Source: Bacteroidia bacterium (GTDB taxonomy: Bacteria > Bacteroidota > Bacteroidia > Flavobacteriales > Flavobacteriaceae). From it: 11,068 bases of DNA. The DNA lies in the NCBI GenBank assembly GCA_030425715.1, contig JAUIAA010000040.1, positions 1 through 11,068 on the forward strand, written 5' to 3'. Numbering within the stretch: the stretch's first letter is position 1; every line of letters starts with the position of its first letter. Below, piece by piece: positions 1 to 7,667 of the stretch. The notes under the pieces are model-generated. The model was not told where the DNA came from and searched no databases. It saw only the letters and a list, made by a program, of their open reading frames with translations. A program made the translations under genes and the position numbers.

Positions 1-1334
1 TAAGGTTGCCAATTTTCTATTGTCTTGGTTACTTTTTTTGTTTGGATTTTAGGCATTTCATTTATGGATTTAATCTTCCACGGCTCTGAACCATTGGCAA
101 TATATCCATCTGACAATAAAATAACTGGAGTCATATGTTCTAATGCCAATCTTGAAGCTTCATAAGCAAAATCAAAACAGTTAGCTGGCGTACTCGCTGC
201 AATTACAATTACTGGGCTATCTCCATTTCTTCCATACATAGCTTGCAACAAATCAGACTGCTCTGTTTTGGTTGGCAACCCAGTTGAGGGACCTCCTCTT
301 TGCACATTTACAATTACCAATGGCAATTCTGTCATTAACGCCAAACCAATAGCTTCTGTTTTTAATGCCAATCCAGGACCTGAGGTTGTAGTAATGGCTA
401 AATCTCCTGCAAAGGCTGCACCAATGGCAGAGGTAATTCCTGCAATTTCATCTTCTGCTTGAAATGCTTTAACCCCAAAATGTTTGTGTTTTACCAATTC
501 GTGTAAAATATCAGATGCAGGGGTTATAGGGTAAGAGCCTAAAAATAATTCCAATCCAGATTTTTCTGCGGCGGTTAAAAATCCCCATGCTGCAGCCGTA
601 TTTCCGTTAACGATTCTATAGGTTCCTTTTGGCATTGTTGACGGCGCAATGGTATAGGTATCTGGAATCAACTCTAGTGTTTCTGCATAATAATAACCTG
701 CTTTTAATACAGTTGCATTGGCATCTGCAATTTTTGAATCTGATTTAAATTTCTTTTTAAAAAAATTTAGGGTATACTTCATATCACGGTGGTACATCCA
801 ATACACCATTCCTAAAGCAAACATATTTTTACTCCGCGTAATCGACTTATTGTCTAAACCTAAATTCTTTAATGCTTCCTTAGTTAATGTAGTCATTGCT
901 ACATCAATAACCCTATAATTTTTTAAAGTATCATCTTCTAATGGATTGGTTTCGTAAGCTGCCTTTTTTAAATTCTTTTTACTAAAAGCATCCGAATCTA
1001 TAATAATAGTATGTCCTGGCTTTAAAGCCGATAGATTTGTTTTTAATCCAGCAGGGTTCATGGCTACCAACAAATCTAAATCATCACCAGGAGTAGAAAT
1101 TTCAACACTACCAATATGTACTTGATACCCAGAAACCCCATATAAACTACCTTGTGGCGCTCTAATTTCTGCTGGGAAATTAGGAAAGGTTACTACATCG
1201 TTACCAAACATGGCAGAAGTATCTGTAAATTGCGCTCCTGTTAACTGCATTCCATCACCAGAATCTCCAACAAATCTTATTACTACAGTTTCAACAGGTT
1301 CTGCTTTGTTGTGTTTTGGTAAAGTATTAGGCAT
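1..1334 (-). CDS. korA: 2-oxoacid:ferredoxin oxidoreductase, fused gamma/alpha subunit (KorA-type), partial at its C-terminus
   Basis: The reading frame is open from an ATG at 1334 to the left edge, giving 444 residues; the family is usually about 600-620, so roughly the last quarter is outside. Family role: with a KorB-type beta subunit it oxidatively decarboxylates a 2-oxoacid, typically 2-oxoglutarate to succinyl-CoA, and reduces ferredoxin in the cytoplasm. Residues about 15-200 are the gamma-type domain, with FVGDSGDGMQ at 21-30. Residues about 240-420 are the alpha pyrimidine-binding domain, with SYPITPAS (267-274), AEDEIAGI (293-300), TSGPG (317-321) and QRGGPSTGLPT (345-355). The gamma-alpha fusion is the normal form in this group. 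The korB partner would be expected just beyond the left edge. The upstream -7 box is imperfect (TAAATTTA, 1357-1364). Substrate preference between 2-oxoglutarate and other 2-oxoacids cannot be settled from sequence alone. Confidence 0.93.
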   Translation of the reverse strand, partial: MPNTLPKHNKAEPVETVVIRFVGDSGDGMQLTGAQFTDTSAMFGNDVVTFPNFPAEIRAPQGSLYGVSGYQVHIGSVEISTPGDDLDLLVAMNPAGLKTNLSALKPGHTIIIDSDAFSKKNLKKAAYETNPLEDDTLKNYRVIDVAMTTLTKEALKNLGLDNKSITRSKNMFALGMVYWMYHRDMKYTLNFFKKKFKSDSKIADANATVLKAGYYYAETLELIPDTYTIAPSTMPKGTYRIVNGNTAAAWGFLTAAEKSGLELFLGSYPITPASDILHELVKHKHFGVKAFQAEDEIAGITSAIGAAFAGDLAITTTSGPGLALKTEAIGLALMTELPLVIVNVQRGGPSTGLPTKTEQSDLLQAMYGRNGDSPVIVIAASTPANCFDFAYEASRLALEHMTPVILLSDGYIANGSEPWKIKSINEMPKIQTKKVTKTIENWQP

Positions 1335-1621
1335 TAGGCTATTTTTTTATTTTCTCTAAATTTAAGCAATATTTAGAAACTAGCTAATCCTCTATTCTAA
1401 ATTTAATATGCAATTAACACTCTAAACCTGCTAATTTATTAAAATTATTATATTCTTAATTATTAGGGTGTTTTTTTAATATATTTATATTTTAACTTAA
1501 GTTTAACAGTGCACTACCCAATTATCTTCAGAATAGATTTAGAATTAGAAATTACTTTAGCAGTATAAAAATTAAGTCTTGGCCAGATTTAACAACAATA
1601 TTTAACTAAAAAATAATAACT
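1335..1621. promoter_or_regulatory. Divergent AT-rich spacer between korA and the PepSY-like gene
   Basis: This 287-bp stretch has no convincing coding frame and must hold the promoters of both flanking genes. No perfect TAnnTTTG box is seen on either strand. The nearest on the minus strand are two copies of CTAAATTTA (1356-1364 and 1397-1405); the first places TAAATTTA, one base off consensus, 22 bp before the korA start. On the plus strand TACTTTAG at 1553-1560 is one base off consensus. A 10-bp palindrome AACTTAAGTT lies at 1494-1503. A possible plus-strand hairpin with a T-run spans 1416-1477. Confidence 0.5.
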
Positions 1622-1921
1622 ATGAAAACTATTAAATTGATTTTAGCAGCAGCCATTTTTACATTGGCAACAACCTCTTCTTTCTCCCACACTTTAGAGT
1701 TAAATAACAAAACAACTATTTATTCTCAAGACAGAGAAGAAATTGCAGTGAGTGATTTGCCAAGTGCCGTAACTAAGGCAATTGAAGCGGATTACCCTGA
1801 TCATACCATTACAAAAGCTTTTAAAAGCACTGCAAACGAGAAAACAACATACCATGTAGTTCTGAGTAAAGGAACGGAAAGTGTGGAAGTTTCTTTTGAT
1901 GAAAGTGGTACAAAGTTATAG
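1622..1921 (+). CDS. Small secreted PepSY-like protein (DUF2874/PF11396 type)
   Basis: A 99-residue protein. Residues 1-22 form a signal peptide: MKTIK, a hydrophobic run LILAAAIFTLA, then a Ser/Thr-rich region with likely cleavage near SFS-HT, so the mature protein should lie in the periplasm or beyond. Residues about 42-99 carry one PepSY-like repeat: DLPSAVTKAIEADYPDHTI, then a strand pair around TTYHVVLSKG and the ending VSFDESGTKL. This matches the 'LPxxVxxaIxxxYPxxxI...Y.V.l..G...v.FdxxGkl' pattern of the family. PepSY-like proteins are common in Bacteroidetes; some relatives inhibit proteases or bind metals, but no specific role can be given here. The ATG follows an A-rich tract without a Shine-Dalgarno. 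It appears monocistronic: a divergent neighbour lies upstream and a terminator just after. Confidence 0.85.
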   Translation: MKTIKLILAAAIFTLATTSSFSHTLELNNKTTIYSQDREEIAVSDLPSAVTKAIEADYPDHTITKAFKSTANEKTTYHVVLSKGTESVEVSFDESGTKL

Positions 1922-1944
1922 ACAACAAGTCTCTTTAAGTAAGC

Positions 1945-1976
1945 AAAAAAAACACGCAAAATTGCGTGTTTTTTGT
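1945..1976. terminator. Bidirectional intrinsic terminator between the PepSY-like gene and lepA
   Basis: AACACGCAA (1951-1959) pairs perfectly with TTGCGTGTT (1962-1970), flanked by a run of A on the left (1945-1950) and T on the right (1971-1974), so it can act on both strands. It lies between two convergent stop codons, 23 bp after the plus-strand gene and about 25 bp after lepA, where a shared terminator is expected. Confidence 0.88.
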
Positions 1977-2000
1977 TTATTTAAGTATCCGTAAAATAAC

Positions 2001-3797
2001 TTAATCGTTTAGTTTTAATACTGCCATAAAAGCTTCTTGAGGAATTTCTACATTTCCTACTTGACGCATACGTTTTTTACCTTTTTTCTGTTTTTCTAAA
2101 AGCTTTCTTTTTCGAGAAATATCACCTCCATAACATTTTGCCGTTACATCTTTACGCAAGGCTTTGATGGTTTCACGGGCAATAATTTTAGCTCCGATAG
2201 CCGCCTGAATAGGAATATCAAATTGCTGTCGCGGAATTAATTGACGTAATTTCTCACATATTTTCTTACCAATATTATAGGCGTTATCTGCATGAAGCAA
2301 AGCCGATAGCGCATCTACTGGTTGCGCATTAAGCAATAAATCTACTTTTACCAACTTTGAACTTCGCATACCGATTGGATGGTAATCAAAAGAAGCGTAG
2401 CCTTTTGAAACGGTTTTCAATCTATCGTAAAAATCAAAAACAATTTCCGATAAAGGCATATCAAAACTCAACTCTACCCTTTCTGGAGTTAAATAATTTT
2501 GGTTGGTGATTTCGCCTCGTTTTTCAATACAAAGGCTCATCACAGCTCCAACAAAATCTGATTTTGTAATGATACTTGCTTTTATATATGGCTCCTCCAC
2601 TCTATTTAAGGTAGAAGGATCTGGCAAATCTGATGGGTTGTTTACCAAAATAACCTCATCCGGTTTTTTATTGGTAAACGCATGGTAAGATACGTTTGGC
2701 ACGGTGGTAATAACCGTCATATCAAATTCTCGCTCTAAACGTTCTTGGATAATTTCAAGATGTAGCATGCCTAAAAATCCACATCTAAATCCAAAGCCTA
2801 ATGCTGCAGAGCTTTCTGGAACAAATACCAAAGACGCATCATTTAGCTGTAATTTTTCCATAGAGTTACGAAGCTCTTCATAATCTTCTGTATCAACAGG
2901 GTAAATCCCTGCAAAAACCATGGGTTTTACATCTTCAAATCCTTCAATTTGATTTTGAGTTGGTTTGGCTGCATCTGTAATGGTATCTCCTACTTTTACT
3001 TCACTAGCTGTTTTAATTCCTGTAATTAAATAGCCAACATCTCCAGCTTTGATACTTTTTTTAGGTTCTTGATTTAATTTTAACGTACCAACTTCATCTG
3101 CAAAATATTCATTGTTGGTAGCCATAAATTTTATACGCTGCCCTTTTTTTATTTCACCATTAATTACTCTAAAATAGGTTTCTACCCCTCTGTAAGAATT
3201 GTAAACCGAGTCGAAAATCAAAGCTTGTAAAGGTTCATCTAGGTTTCCTTTTGGAGCTGGAACGGTTTTAATAATTGCTTTTAAAATTTCATCTATCCCA
3301 AAACCTGTTTTACCACTTGCGTGCAAAACCTCTTCTGGTTTACAGCCTAAAAGTTCTACAATATCGTCTGTAACTTCTTCTGGGTTAGCACTTGGCAAAT
3401 CTACTTTGTTTAAAACAGGAATAATTTCTAAATCGTTATCTAAGGCTAGATACAAATTCGAAATGGTCTGTGCTTGAATACTTTGTGCTGCATCCACAAT
3501 TAAAAGTGCCCCTTCACAGGCTGCAATAGATCTAGATACTTCATAGGAAAAATCAACATGACCAGGAGTATCAATCAAGTTTAAAACATATTGCTCTCCT
3601 TCATAAGCATAATCCATTTGAATGGCATGGCTTTTTATAGTAATCCCACGTTCTCGTTCCAAGTCCATATTGTCTAGCAACTGGTCTTTTCGCTCTCTAT
3701 CAGTAATTGTATTTGTATACTCTAAAAGCCTATCTGCCAAGGTACTTTTACCATGGTCAATATGTGCAATAATGCAAAAATTTCGTATATTCTTCAT
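2001..3797 (-). CDS. lepA: Elongation factor 4 (LepA) ribosomal GTPase
   Basis: A complete 598-residue LepA, the usual length. LepA is a translational GTPase that binds the ribosome; back-translocation and a role in initiation or 30S assembly have been proposed. GTPase motifs are all present: G1 AHIDHGKST (11-19), G2 RGITIK (50-55), G3 DTPGH (76-80, with the catalytic His80), G4 NKVD (130-133), and a G5 region reading SGKTG rather than the more common SAKTG. EF-G-like domains II, III and V follow. The LepA-specific C-terminal domain, with AKCYGGDISRKRKLLEKQK near the end, separates it from EF-G and TypA. The ATG at 3797 gives the canonical MKNIRNFCIIAHIDHGKST start. A perfect -7 box lies 27 bp upstream, so it probably has its own promoter although the next gene upstream is on the same strand. 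An AAAGGA directly abuts the ATG, too close for a standard Shine-Dalgarno. Confidence 0.98.
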   Translation of the reverse strand: MKNIRNFCIIAHIDHGKSTLADRLLEYTNTITDRERKDQLLDNMDLERERGITIKSHAIQMDYAYEGEQYVLNLIDTPGHVDFSYEVSRSIAACEGALLIVDAAQSIQAQTISNLYLALDNDLEIIPVLNKVDLPSANPEEVTDDIVELLGCKPEEVLHASGKTGFGIDEILKAIIKTVPAPKGNLDEPLQALIFDSVYNSYRGVETYFRVINGEIKKGQRIKFMATNNEYFADEVGTLKLNQEPKKSIKAGDVGYLITGIKTASEVKVGDTITDAAKPTQNQIEGFEDVKPMVFAGIYPVDTEDYEELRNSMEKLQLNDASLVFVPESSAALGFGFRCGFLGMLHLEIIQERLEREFDMTVITTVPNVSYHAFTNKKPDEVILVNNPSDLPDPSTLNRVEEPYIKASIITKSDFVGAVMSLCIEKRGEITNQNYLTPERVELSFDMPLSEIVFDFYDRLKTVSKGYASFDYHPIGMRSSKLVKVDLLLNAQPVDALSALLHADNAYNIGKKICEKLRQLIPRQQFDIPIQAAIGAKIIARETIKALRKDVTAKCYGGDISRKRKLLEKQKKGKKRMRQVGNVEIPQEAFMAVLKLND

Positions 3798-3824
3798 TCC
3801 TTTCTACCTGTCTTCTATATTGCG

Positions 3825-3832
3825 CAAATATA
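3825..3832 (-). promoter_or_regulatory. lepA -7 promoter box
   Basis: Read on the minus strand this is TATATTTG, a perfect match to the Bacteroidetes -7 consensus TAnnTTTG, in the 71-bp gap upstream of lepA and 27 bp before its ATG. No clear TTG -33 element is seen at the expected distance, so the call rests on the -7 box and its position. Confidence 0.6.
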
Positions 3833-3868
3833 ACCAATTAGTTGATTGAGAAACCCTAATTTTTAGTA

Positions 3869-4849
3869 TTAATCATGCTTTGGAAATACGATTTTTGCAT
3901 CTTGCCTAACATCATCTAAAGTTGTCATAAGATCTCGACTAAAAGATAAGGGTAATATTGGACTTTCAATAAGTCCTTTATCAAGGCATTCCATCACATG
4001 AGCCGCCTCAAGCTCATAGCCTAAACCTTTGGGTTGTACTACATAAACCTCGTCTTGAATACCATTCTTCTCTATAAAAATAGGGTATTCTGGTTCTCTA
4101 ATAAATTTGATAAAACCATGTTCAAAACAAAGTTCTGTTTCATTTTTACAAGTACTTTCAAAACTTGAGGTTAGCACAGCCATGGCGCCATTTTTATATC
4201 CAAAAAGTATGCTAATACTATCCTCTACACCGGTTGGACGGATATTTGCCATGGTTTTTATAGTGTCTGGCTTTCCTAGCAATTTTAAAGACCTAAAAAT
4301 TGGATAAATACCAATATCTAATAAAGAGCCTGCTCCTAAATCTATATTGTACAATCGCTTATCTGGATCATAATCAGCTTTAAACATAAAGTCTGATTTT
4401 ACAAATTTTAATGCACCAAGTTCTTTATCTTTAGACAACTCCAATACTTTATTGAATTTTGCAGAAAACATCGTCCACAAAGCTTCCATCAAAAAGGTAT
4501 TGTTTTCCTTAGAAGCCTTAATCAATTGATCTACTTCCTTAGTATTCATGGCAAAAGCCTTTTCGCAAAGCACTGCTTTTTTGTGGTTTAAACAAAGTAA
4601 GCCATGTTCCATGTGTTTGGCGTGCGGCGTGGCAATATAAACTATATCTACCTGCGCATCTTCTACCATTTCTTGGTAAGAGCCATATGCTTTTTCAAAT
4701 CCAAATTCTTTAGCAAATGCTCTGGCATTTTCTATACTTCGTGAAGCGGCTGCAAATAAATTTGCATTGGATAGTAAAGAAAGATCCTTTGCAAATTTTC
4801 GTGCAATTTTTCCACAGCCCAATATGGCCCAATTGTATTTTTTACCCAT
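3869..4849 (-). CDS. Gfo/Idh/MocA family NAD(P)-dependent oxidoreductase
   Basis: A 326-residue cytoplasmic dehydrogenase with no signal peptide. The N-terminal Rossmann fold shows WAILGCGKIA (GxGxxA at 11-16) and a typical YIATPHAKHMEH loop (71-82). The family's EKP motif reads CEKAFAMN (95-102), keeping Lys97 but with Ala for Pro. The C-terminal half has EALW (122-125) and the DLGAGSLLDIGIYP motif (170-183) seen in dihydrodiol/xylose dehydrogenase-like members. Family members oxidise or reduce sugars, inositols or diols with NAD(P); the substrate here cannot be read from sequence. The ATG lies only 9 bp after the stop of the upstream lipoprotein gene, with an AAAAGG just before the start, so the two are almost certainly co-transcribed. 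No sugar transporter or other catabolic gene is adjacent to suggest a substrate. Confidence 0.92.
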   Translation of the reverse strand: MGKKYNWAILGCGKIARKFAKDLSLLSNANLFAAASRSIENARAFAKEFGFEKAYGSYQEMVEDAQVDIVYIATPHAKHMEHGLLCLNHKKAVLCEKAFAMNTKEVDQLIKASKENNTFLMEALWTMFSAKFNKVLELSKDKELGALKFVKSDFMFKADYDPDKRLYNIDLGAGSLLDIGIYPIFRSLKLLGKPDTIKTMANIRPTGVEDSISILFGYKNGAMAVLTSSFESTCKNETELCFEHGFIKFIREPEYPIFIEKNGIQDEVYVVQPKGLGYELEAAHVMECLDKGLIESPILPLSFSRDLMTTLDDVRQDAKIVFPKHD

Positions 4850-4858
4850 GCCTTTTGT

Positions 4859-5989
4859 TTAATCTACCCAATCTGCAACAAATAAATTGGTATCGTGTGT
4901 GCCGTTGTTGTTTCTATTTGAAGAAAAAATTAACTTTTTACCATCTGGTGAAAACATAGGAAAAGCATCAAAAACACCATCATAGGTTATTTGCTTTAGG
5001 TTATTACCATCTAAATCAACCATAAACAAGTTAAACCCATCGTGTTTCTCTTTATGGTGGTTGGTAGAAAATATTATTTTCTCACCACTCGGGTGAAAAA
5101 ATGGTGCCCAGTTTGCGCTTCCTAAATCCGTAATTTTTTTCAAATCCGACCCATCTATATTGCAAACATACAATTCCATATGGGTTGGCATTACCAATCC
5201 TTGCGCCAACAAATCTTTGTATTCTTTAATTTCTTGTTCTGTTTTGGGGCGAGAAGAACGGAAAATTAATTTTGTGCCATCTGGCGAAAAGAAGGCTCCT
5301 CCGTCATAACCCAATTCATTCGTTACTTGTTTTACATCCGATCCATCGATTTTCATCGTATACAATTCTAAATCACCACTTCTATCGGAAGTAAACACAA
5401 TCAAATCTCCTTTTGGAGATACTGTAGGCTCAGCGTCATATCCAGGCTCATTGGTTAATTGTGCTAACTGATTGCCGTTAGTATCGGCCACAAAAATATC
5501 GAATGTATGATACACAGGCCAAATATATTTTCCCCCGAAATCTTCTTTTTTTGGTACTGGCGGACAGGCTTCATCGCCTAAGTAAGTTGAAGAATAAACA
5601 ATGGTGGAATCTCCAGGCAAAAAGTAACTACAAGTGGTTCTACCCAAACCATTACTTACTCTTTGGGGTTTACTACCATTACTTAAGTCTTGGGTAATTG
5701 GCATGGTAAAAATTTGGTCGCACTCTAAACCCCAATCTTTATTATTAGCCTGAAATACAATACTTTCGCCATCAAAACTCCAATATGCCTCTGCATTGTC
5801 CCCTCCAAAAGTTAATTGTTTAATATTTTGCAAATGTTTTTCTTGCGGATAATGAATTTGATCTACAATAACAGTTGCTCCAGAATGACCATCTTCCTTT
5901 TTCAAAGTCTCCTTGGCTTCTTTTTTCGCTTCTGTTTTACATGCTGTAAAGCCTAAAACAAATAGCAATATGGTAATACTTAACCTCAT
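4859..5989 (-). CDS. Lipoprotein with a six-bladed PD40/TolB-like beta-propeller
   Basis: A 376-residue exported lipoprotein. A short hydrophobic signal ends in the lipobox FTAC, making Cys17 the likely acylated residue; a charged Lys/Glu-rich tether (18-33) follows. The rest is a beta-propeller. Six PD40-type cores can be seen near residues 69-83, 118-135, 185-205, 229-248, 293-312 and 341-360, the last four with the classic 'FSPDGxKLIFxS' pattern and intervening 'L(Y/F)xxxxDGSDLKQIT' strands. This matches the TolB C-terminal propeller in repeat number, but the TolB N-terminal domain is absent and there is no Pal/Tol neighbour, so it should not be called TolB. No peptidase domain follows the propeller, unlike DPP-type enzymes. 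It probably binds a protein or ligand at the membrane. It is first in a likely operon with the oxidoreductase downstream. The ATG at 5989 directly precedes the signal peptide. Confidence 0.9.
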   Translation of the reverse strand: MRLSITILLFVLGFTACKTEAKKEAKETLKKEDGHSGATVIVDQIHYPQEKHLQNIKQLTFGGDNAEAYWSFDGESIVFQANNKDWGLECDQIFTMPITQDLSNGSKPQRVSNGLGRTTCSYFLPGDSTIVYSSTYLGDEACPPVPKKEDFGGKYIWPVYHTFDIFVADTNGNQLAQLTNEPGYDAEPTVSPKGDLIVFTSDRSGDLELYTMKIDGSDVKQVTNELGYDGGAFFSPDGTKLIFRSSRPKTEQEIKEYKDLLAQGLVMPTHMELYVCNIDGSDLKKITDLGSANWAPFFHPSGEKIIFSTNHHKEKHDGFNLFMVDLDGNNLKQITYDGVFDAFPMFSPDGKKLIFSSNRNNNGTHDTNLFVADWVD

Positions 5990-6012
5990 TTCTTGATTTT
6001 TTTTAATCTAAA

Positions 6013-6020
6013 CAAATGTA
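6013..6020 (-). promoter_or_regulatory. -7 promoter box of the lipoprotein/oxidoreductase operon
   Basis: Minus-strand TACATTTG matches TAnnTTTG perfectly and ends 23 bp upstream of the lipoprotein ATG. It lies in the divergent gap shared with dusB. No TTG is apparent at the -33 distance. Confidence 0.6.
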
Positions 6021-6115
6021 GGTTTTTTTAGATTAATTTTTTGTGTAATTCCATACCGCAAAGGTTTCAAACTAAATCTATTCCTTTTAAACTTTATTTA
6101 CAGCAAACTTTTGAA

Positions 6116-6123
6116 TATTTTTG
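6116..6123 (+). promoter_or_regulatory. dusB -7 promoter box, almost abutting the start codon
   Basis: TATTTTTG is a perfect TAnnTTTG match, and only seven bases separate it from the dusB ATG at 6131. Transcription would begin within a few bases of the ATG, implying a leaderless or very short-leader mRNA. The box also argues against the in-frame TTG at 6041, which would lie upstream of the transcription start. Confidence 0.6.
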
Positions 6124-6130
6124 CAAAATT

Positions 6131-7108
6131 ATGGCAAAAATAGGCAACATAGAATTAGGCGATTTTCCGCTATTACTAGCTCCAATGGAAGATGTTAGTG
6201 ATCCGCCATTTCGTGCTTTGTGCAAAGAACAAGGTGCTGATGTGGTTTACACCGAATTTATTTCATCGGAAGGATTGATTCGTGATGCTGCCAAAAGTGT
6301 GCAAAAATTAGATATTTACGATAAAGAAAGGCCTGTGGGTATTCAAATATTTGGTGCCAATTTAGATTCTATGCTAAAAACAGTGGAAATTGTAGAAAAA
6401 TCAAACCCTGACTTTATTGATATCAATTTTGGTTGTCCGGTAAAAAAAGTAGTTAGCAAAGGTGCTGGAGCTGGAATTTTAAAAGATATTCCACTCATGG
6501 TAAAACTTACCGAAGCCATGGTGAAACACACCCATTTACCAATAACTGTGAAGACAAGATTGGGTTGGGATCATGAAACTATTTATATTCATGAAGTTGC
6601 CGAGCGTTTACAAGATGTTGGCACACAAGCCATCGCTATTCATGGTAGAACTAGAGCCCAAATGTATAAAGGAGAAGCAGATTGGACACCTATAGCTGAG
6701 GTAAAAAATAATCCTAGAATTCATATTCCAGTTTTTGGCAATGGCGATGTGGATACTGCCGAAAAAGCCGTACTGATGCGTGATAAGTTTGGTTTAGATG
6801 GAGCCATGATTGGCAGGGCAAGTATTGGTAATCCTTGGTTTTTTAAAGATGTAAAGCACTTTTTTAAAACTGGAAAACACATAGATTCGCCCTCTATTAC
6901 CGAAAGAGTTACTACTGCAAAACGTCATTTAGAAATGGCTATTGCTTGGAATGGTGAACATGCAGGCTTATTTGAAACACGCCGTCACTATACCAATTAT
7001 TTTAAAGGAATTCCACATTTTAAAGAATATCGATTAAAAATGGTTACTTCGGATACCAAAGAAGAAGTTTTTGATGCCTTTGAAGAAGTGTTACAAAAGT
7101 TTGGGTAA
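6131..7108 (+). CDS. dusB: tRNA-dihydrouridine synthase, DusB type
   Basis: A 325-residue FMN flavoenzyme that reduces specific uridines to dihydrouridine in the D-loop of tRNAs using NAD(P)H. The ATG start is chosen because MAKIGNIELG is a normal family N-terminus; an in-frame TTG 90 bp upstream would add an untypical 30-residue tail and precede the promoter box. Motifs: FMN-binding LLLAPMEDVSDPPFR (14-28), QIFGAN (72-77), DINFGCPVKKV (97-107) with catalytic Cys102, AGAGILKD (112-119), VKTRLGWD (140-147), HGRTRAQMYKGEADW (171-185), VFGNGDV (201-207) and GAMIGRASIGNPWFF (224-238). The C-terminal helical tRNA-binding region follows. E. coli dusB is linked to fis; here it stands alone, divergent from the lipoprotein gene and convergent, with 2 bp between stops, on the PsbP-like gene. 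Confidence 0.96.
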   Translation: MAKIGNIELGDFPLLLAPMEDVSDPPFRALCKEQGADVVYTEFISSEGLIRDAAKSVQKLDIYDKERPVGIQIFGANLDSMLKTVEIVEKSNPDFIDINFGCPVKKVVSKGAGAGILKDIPLMVKLTEAMVKHTHLPITVKTRLGWDHETIYIHEVAERLQDVGTQAIAIHGRTRAQMYKGEADWTPIAEVKNNPRIHIPVFGNGDVDTAEKAVLMRDKFGLDGAMIGRASIGNPWFFKDVKHFFKTGKHIDSPSITERVTTAKRHLEMAIAWNGEHAGLFETRRHYTNYFKGIPHFKEYRLKMVTSDTKEEVFDAFEEVLQKFG

Positions 7109-7110
7109 AG

Positions 7111-7650
7111 TTACTTAAATACAAAACTATTGAAGATTATTTCTTCATCTTCCCTGTATTTTTTTTCGTCTTTGGCTTCTTTCGTAAAAGTTAAAATGTA
7201 TAATTCTTTATCTTTAAGAATGTAGTGCATGACATGATTTTGATGAATAGCACTTCCTCCTTTTAAACTTAAATGTTCAATATAATGTGAACTATTTTTC
7301 TTTTCAAAACTAATTGTAGAGTTATTATCCTTTTTATGAATACTTCGAAAAAGCTGAATTCTTTTATCCATAAACTCTTGTAAAGATCCATCGTTGAATT
7401 CTTCTTTTGAGAGATAAAATGTTACTAATGACATTTCATTATTTGCATCAGATTCCAGGTTTACATATTTCTTTATTCTATTTTTTGGCGCAATAGCTAT
7501 AATTAAACAACATTCCTTCTGAAACTTTTTATAAACCCTCCATTTTTTTGGATAGTCAAATTTCAATGCATCATTTTCAAAATGTTTAAGCTTTTGCGCT
7601 TGTAATGTGAAACTGATTAACAAAACGAAAGTAAAAAACAGTCTGTTCAT
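7111..7650 (-). CDS. Secreted PsbP/Mog1-like protein of unknown function
   Basis: A 179-residue protein with a clear signal peptide (MNRLFFTFVLLISFTLQAQ; likely cleavage near Ala18, no lipobox Cys), so it is exported. The mature part opens with LKFDYPKKWRVY (29-40) and ends with EEIIFNSFVFK, the two ends typical of small PsbP/DUF1795-like alpha-beta proteins. In between are alternating strands and one long helix (about 82-105). A Cys-Cys pair sits at 47-48. No catalytic residues are recognised. The fold assignment is inferred from these end motifs and is tentative. It lies 17 bp after the permease stop codon, so it is probably the third gene of the rbfA operon. Its stop is 2 bp from the dusB stop on the other strand, with no visible terminator between them. 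Confidence 0.78.
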   Translation of the reverse strand: MNRLFFTFVLLISFTLQAQKLKHFENDALKFDYPKKWRVYKKFQKECCLIIAIAPKNRIKKYVNLESDANNEMSLVTFYLSKEEFNDGSLQEFMDKRIQLFRSIHKKDNNSTISFEKKNSSHYIEHLSLKGGSAIHQNHVMHYILKDKELYILTFTKEAKDEKKYREDEEIIFNSFVFK

Positions 7651-7667
7651 TAATAAAGATTTTAAAA

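Noticed and set aside
268..918. Plus-strand open frames of about 65 codons at 268-462 and 718-918
   Set aside because: They lie wholly antisense to the well-supported korA frame and show no recognisable protein features.
1494..1503. AACTTAAGTT palindrome as an operator
   Set aside because: A 10-bp AT-rich palindrome is expected by chance in such DNA, and there is no second copy or known regulator to support it.
2503..4307. Plus-strand open frames at 2503-2688, 3622-3849 and 4107-4307
   Set aside because: They are antisense to lepA and the oxidoreductase, whose frames carry clear family motifs.
4859..5989. Calling the propeller lipoprotein TolB
   Set aside because: It lacks the TolB N-terminal domain, is lipidated and has no Tol-Pal neighbours.
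6041..6130. In-frame TTG giving dusB a 30-residue N-terminal extension
   Set aside because: The extension does not resemble the family N-terminus and a perfect -7 box at 6116-6123 lies inside it; the ATG at 6131 fits both.
4717..6531. Open frames at 4717-4959 (+), 5503-5697 (+) and 6343-6531 (-)
   Set aside because: They are antisense to the oxidoreductase, lipoprotein and dusB genes, and have no domain or signal features of note.
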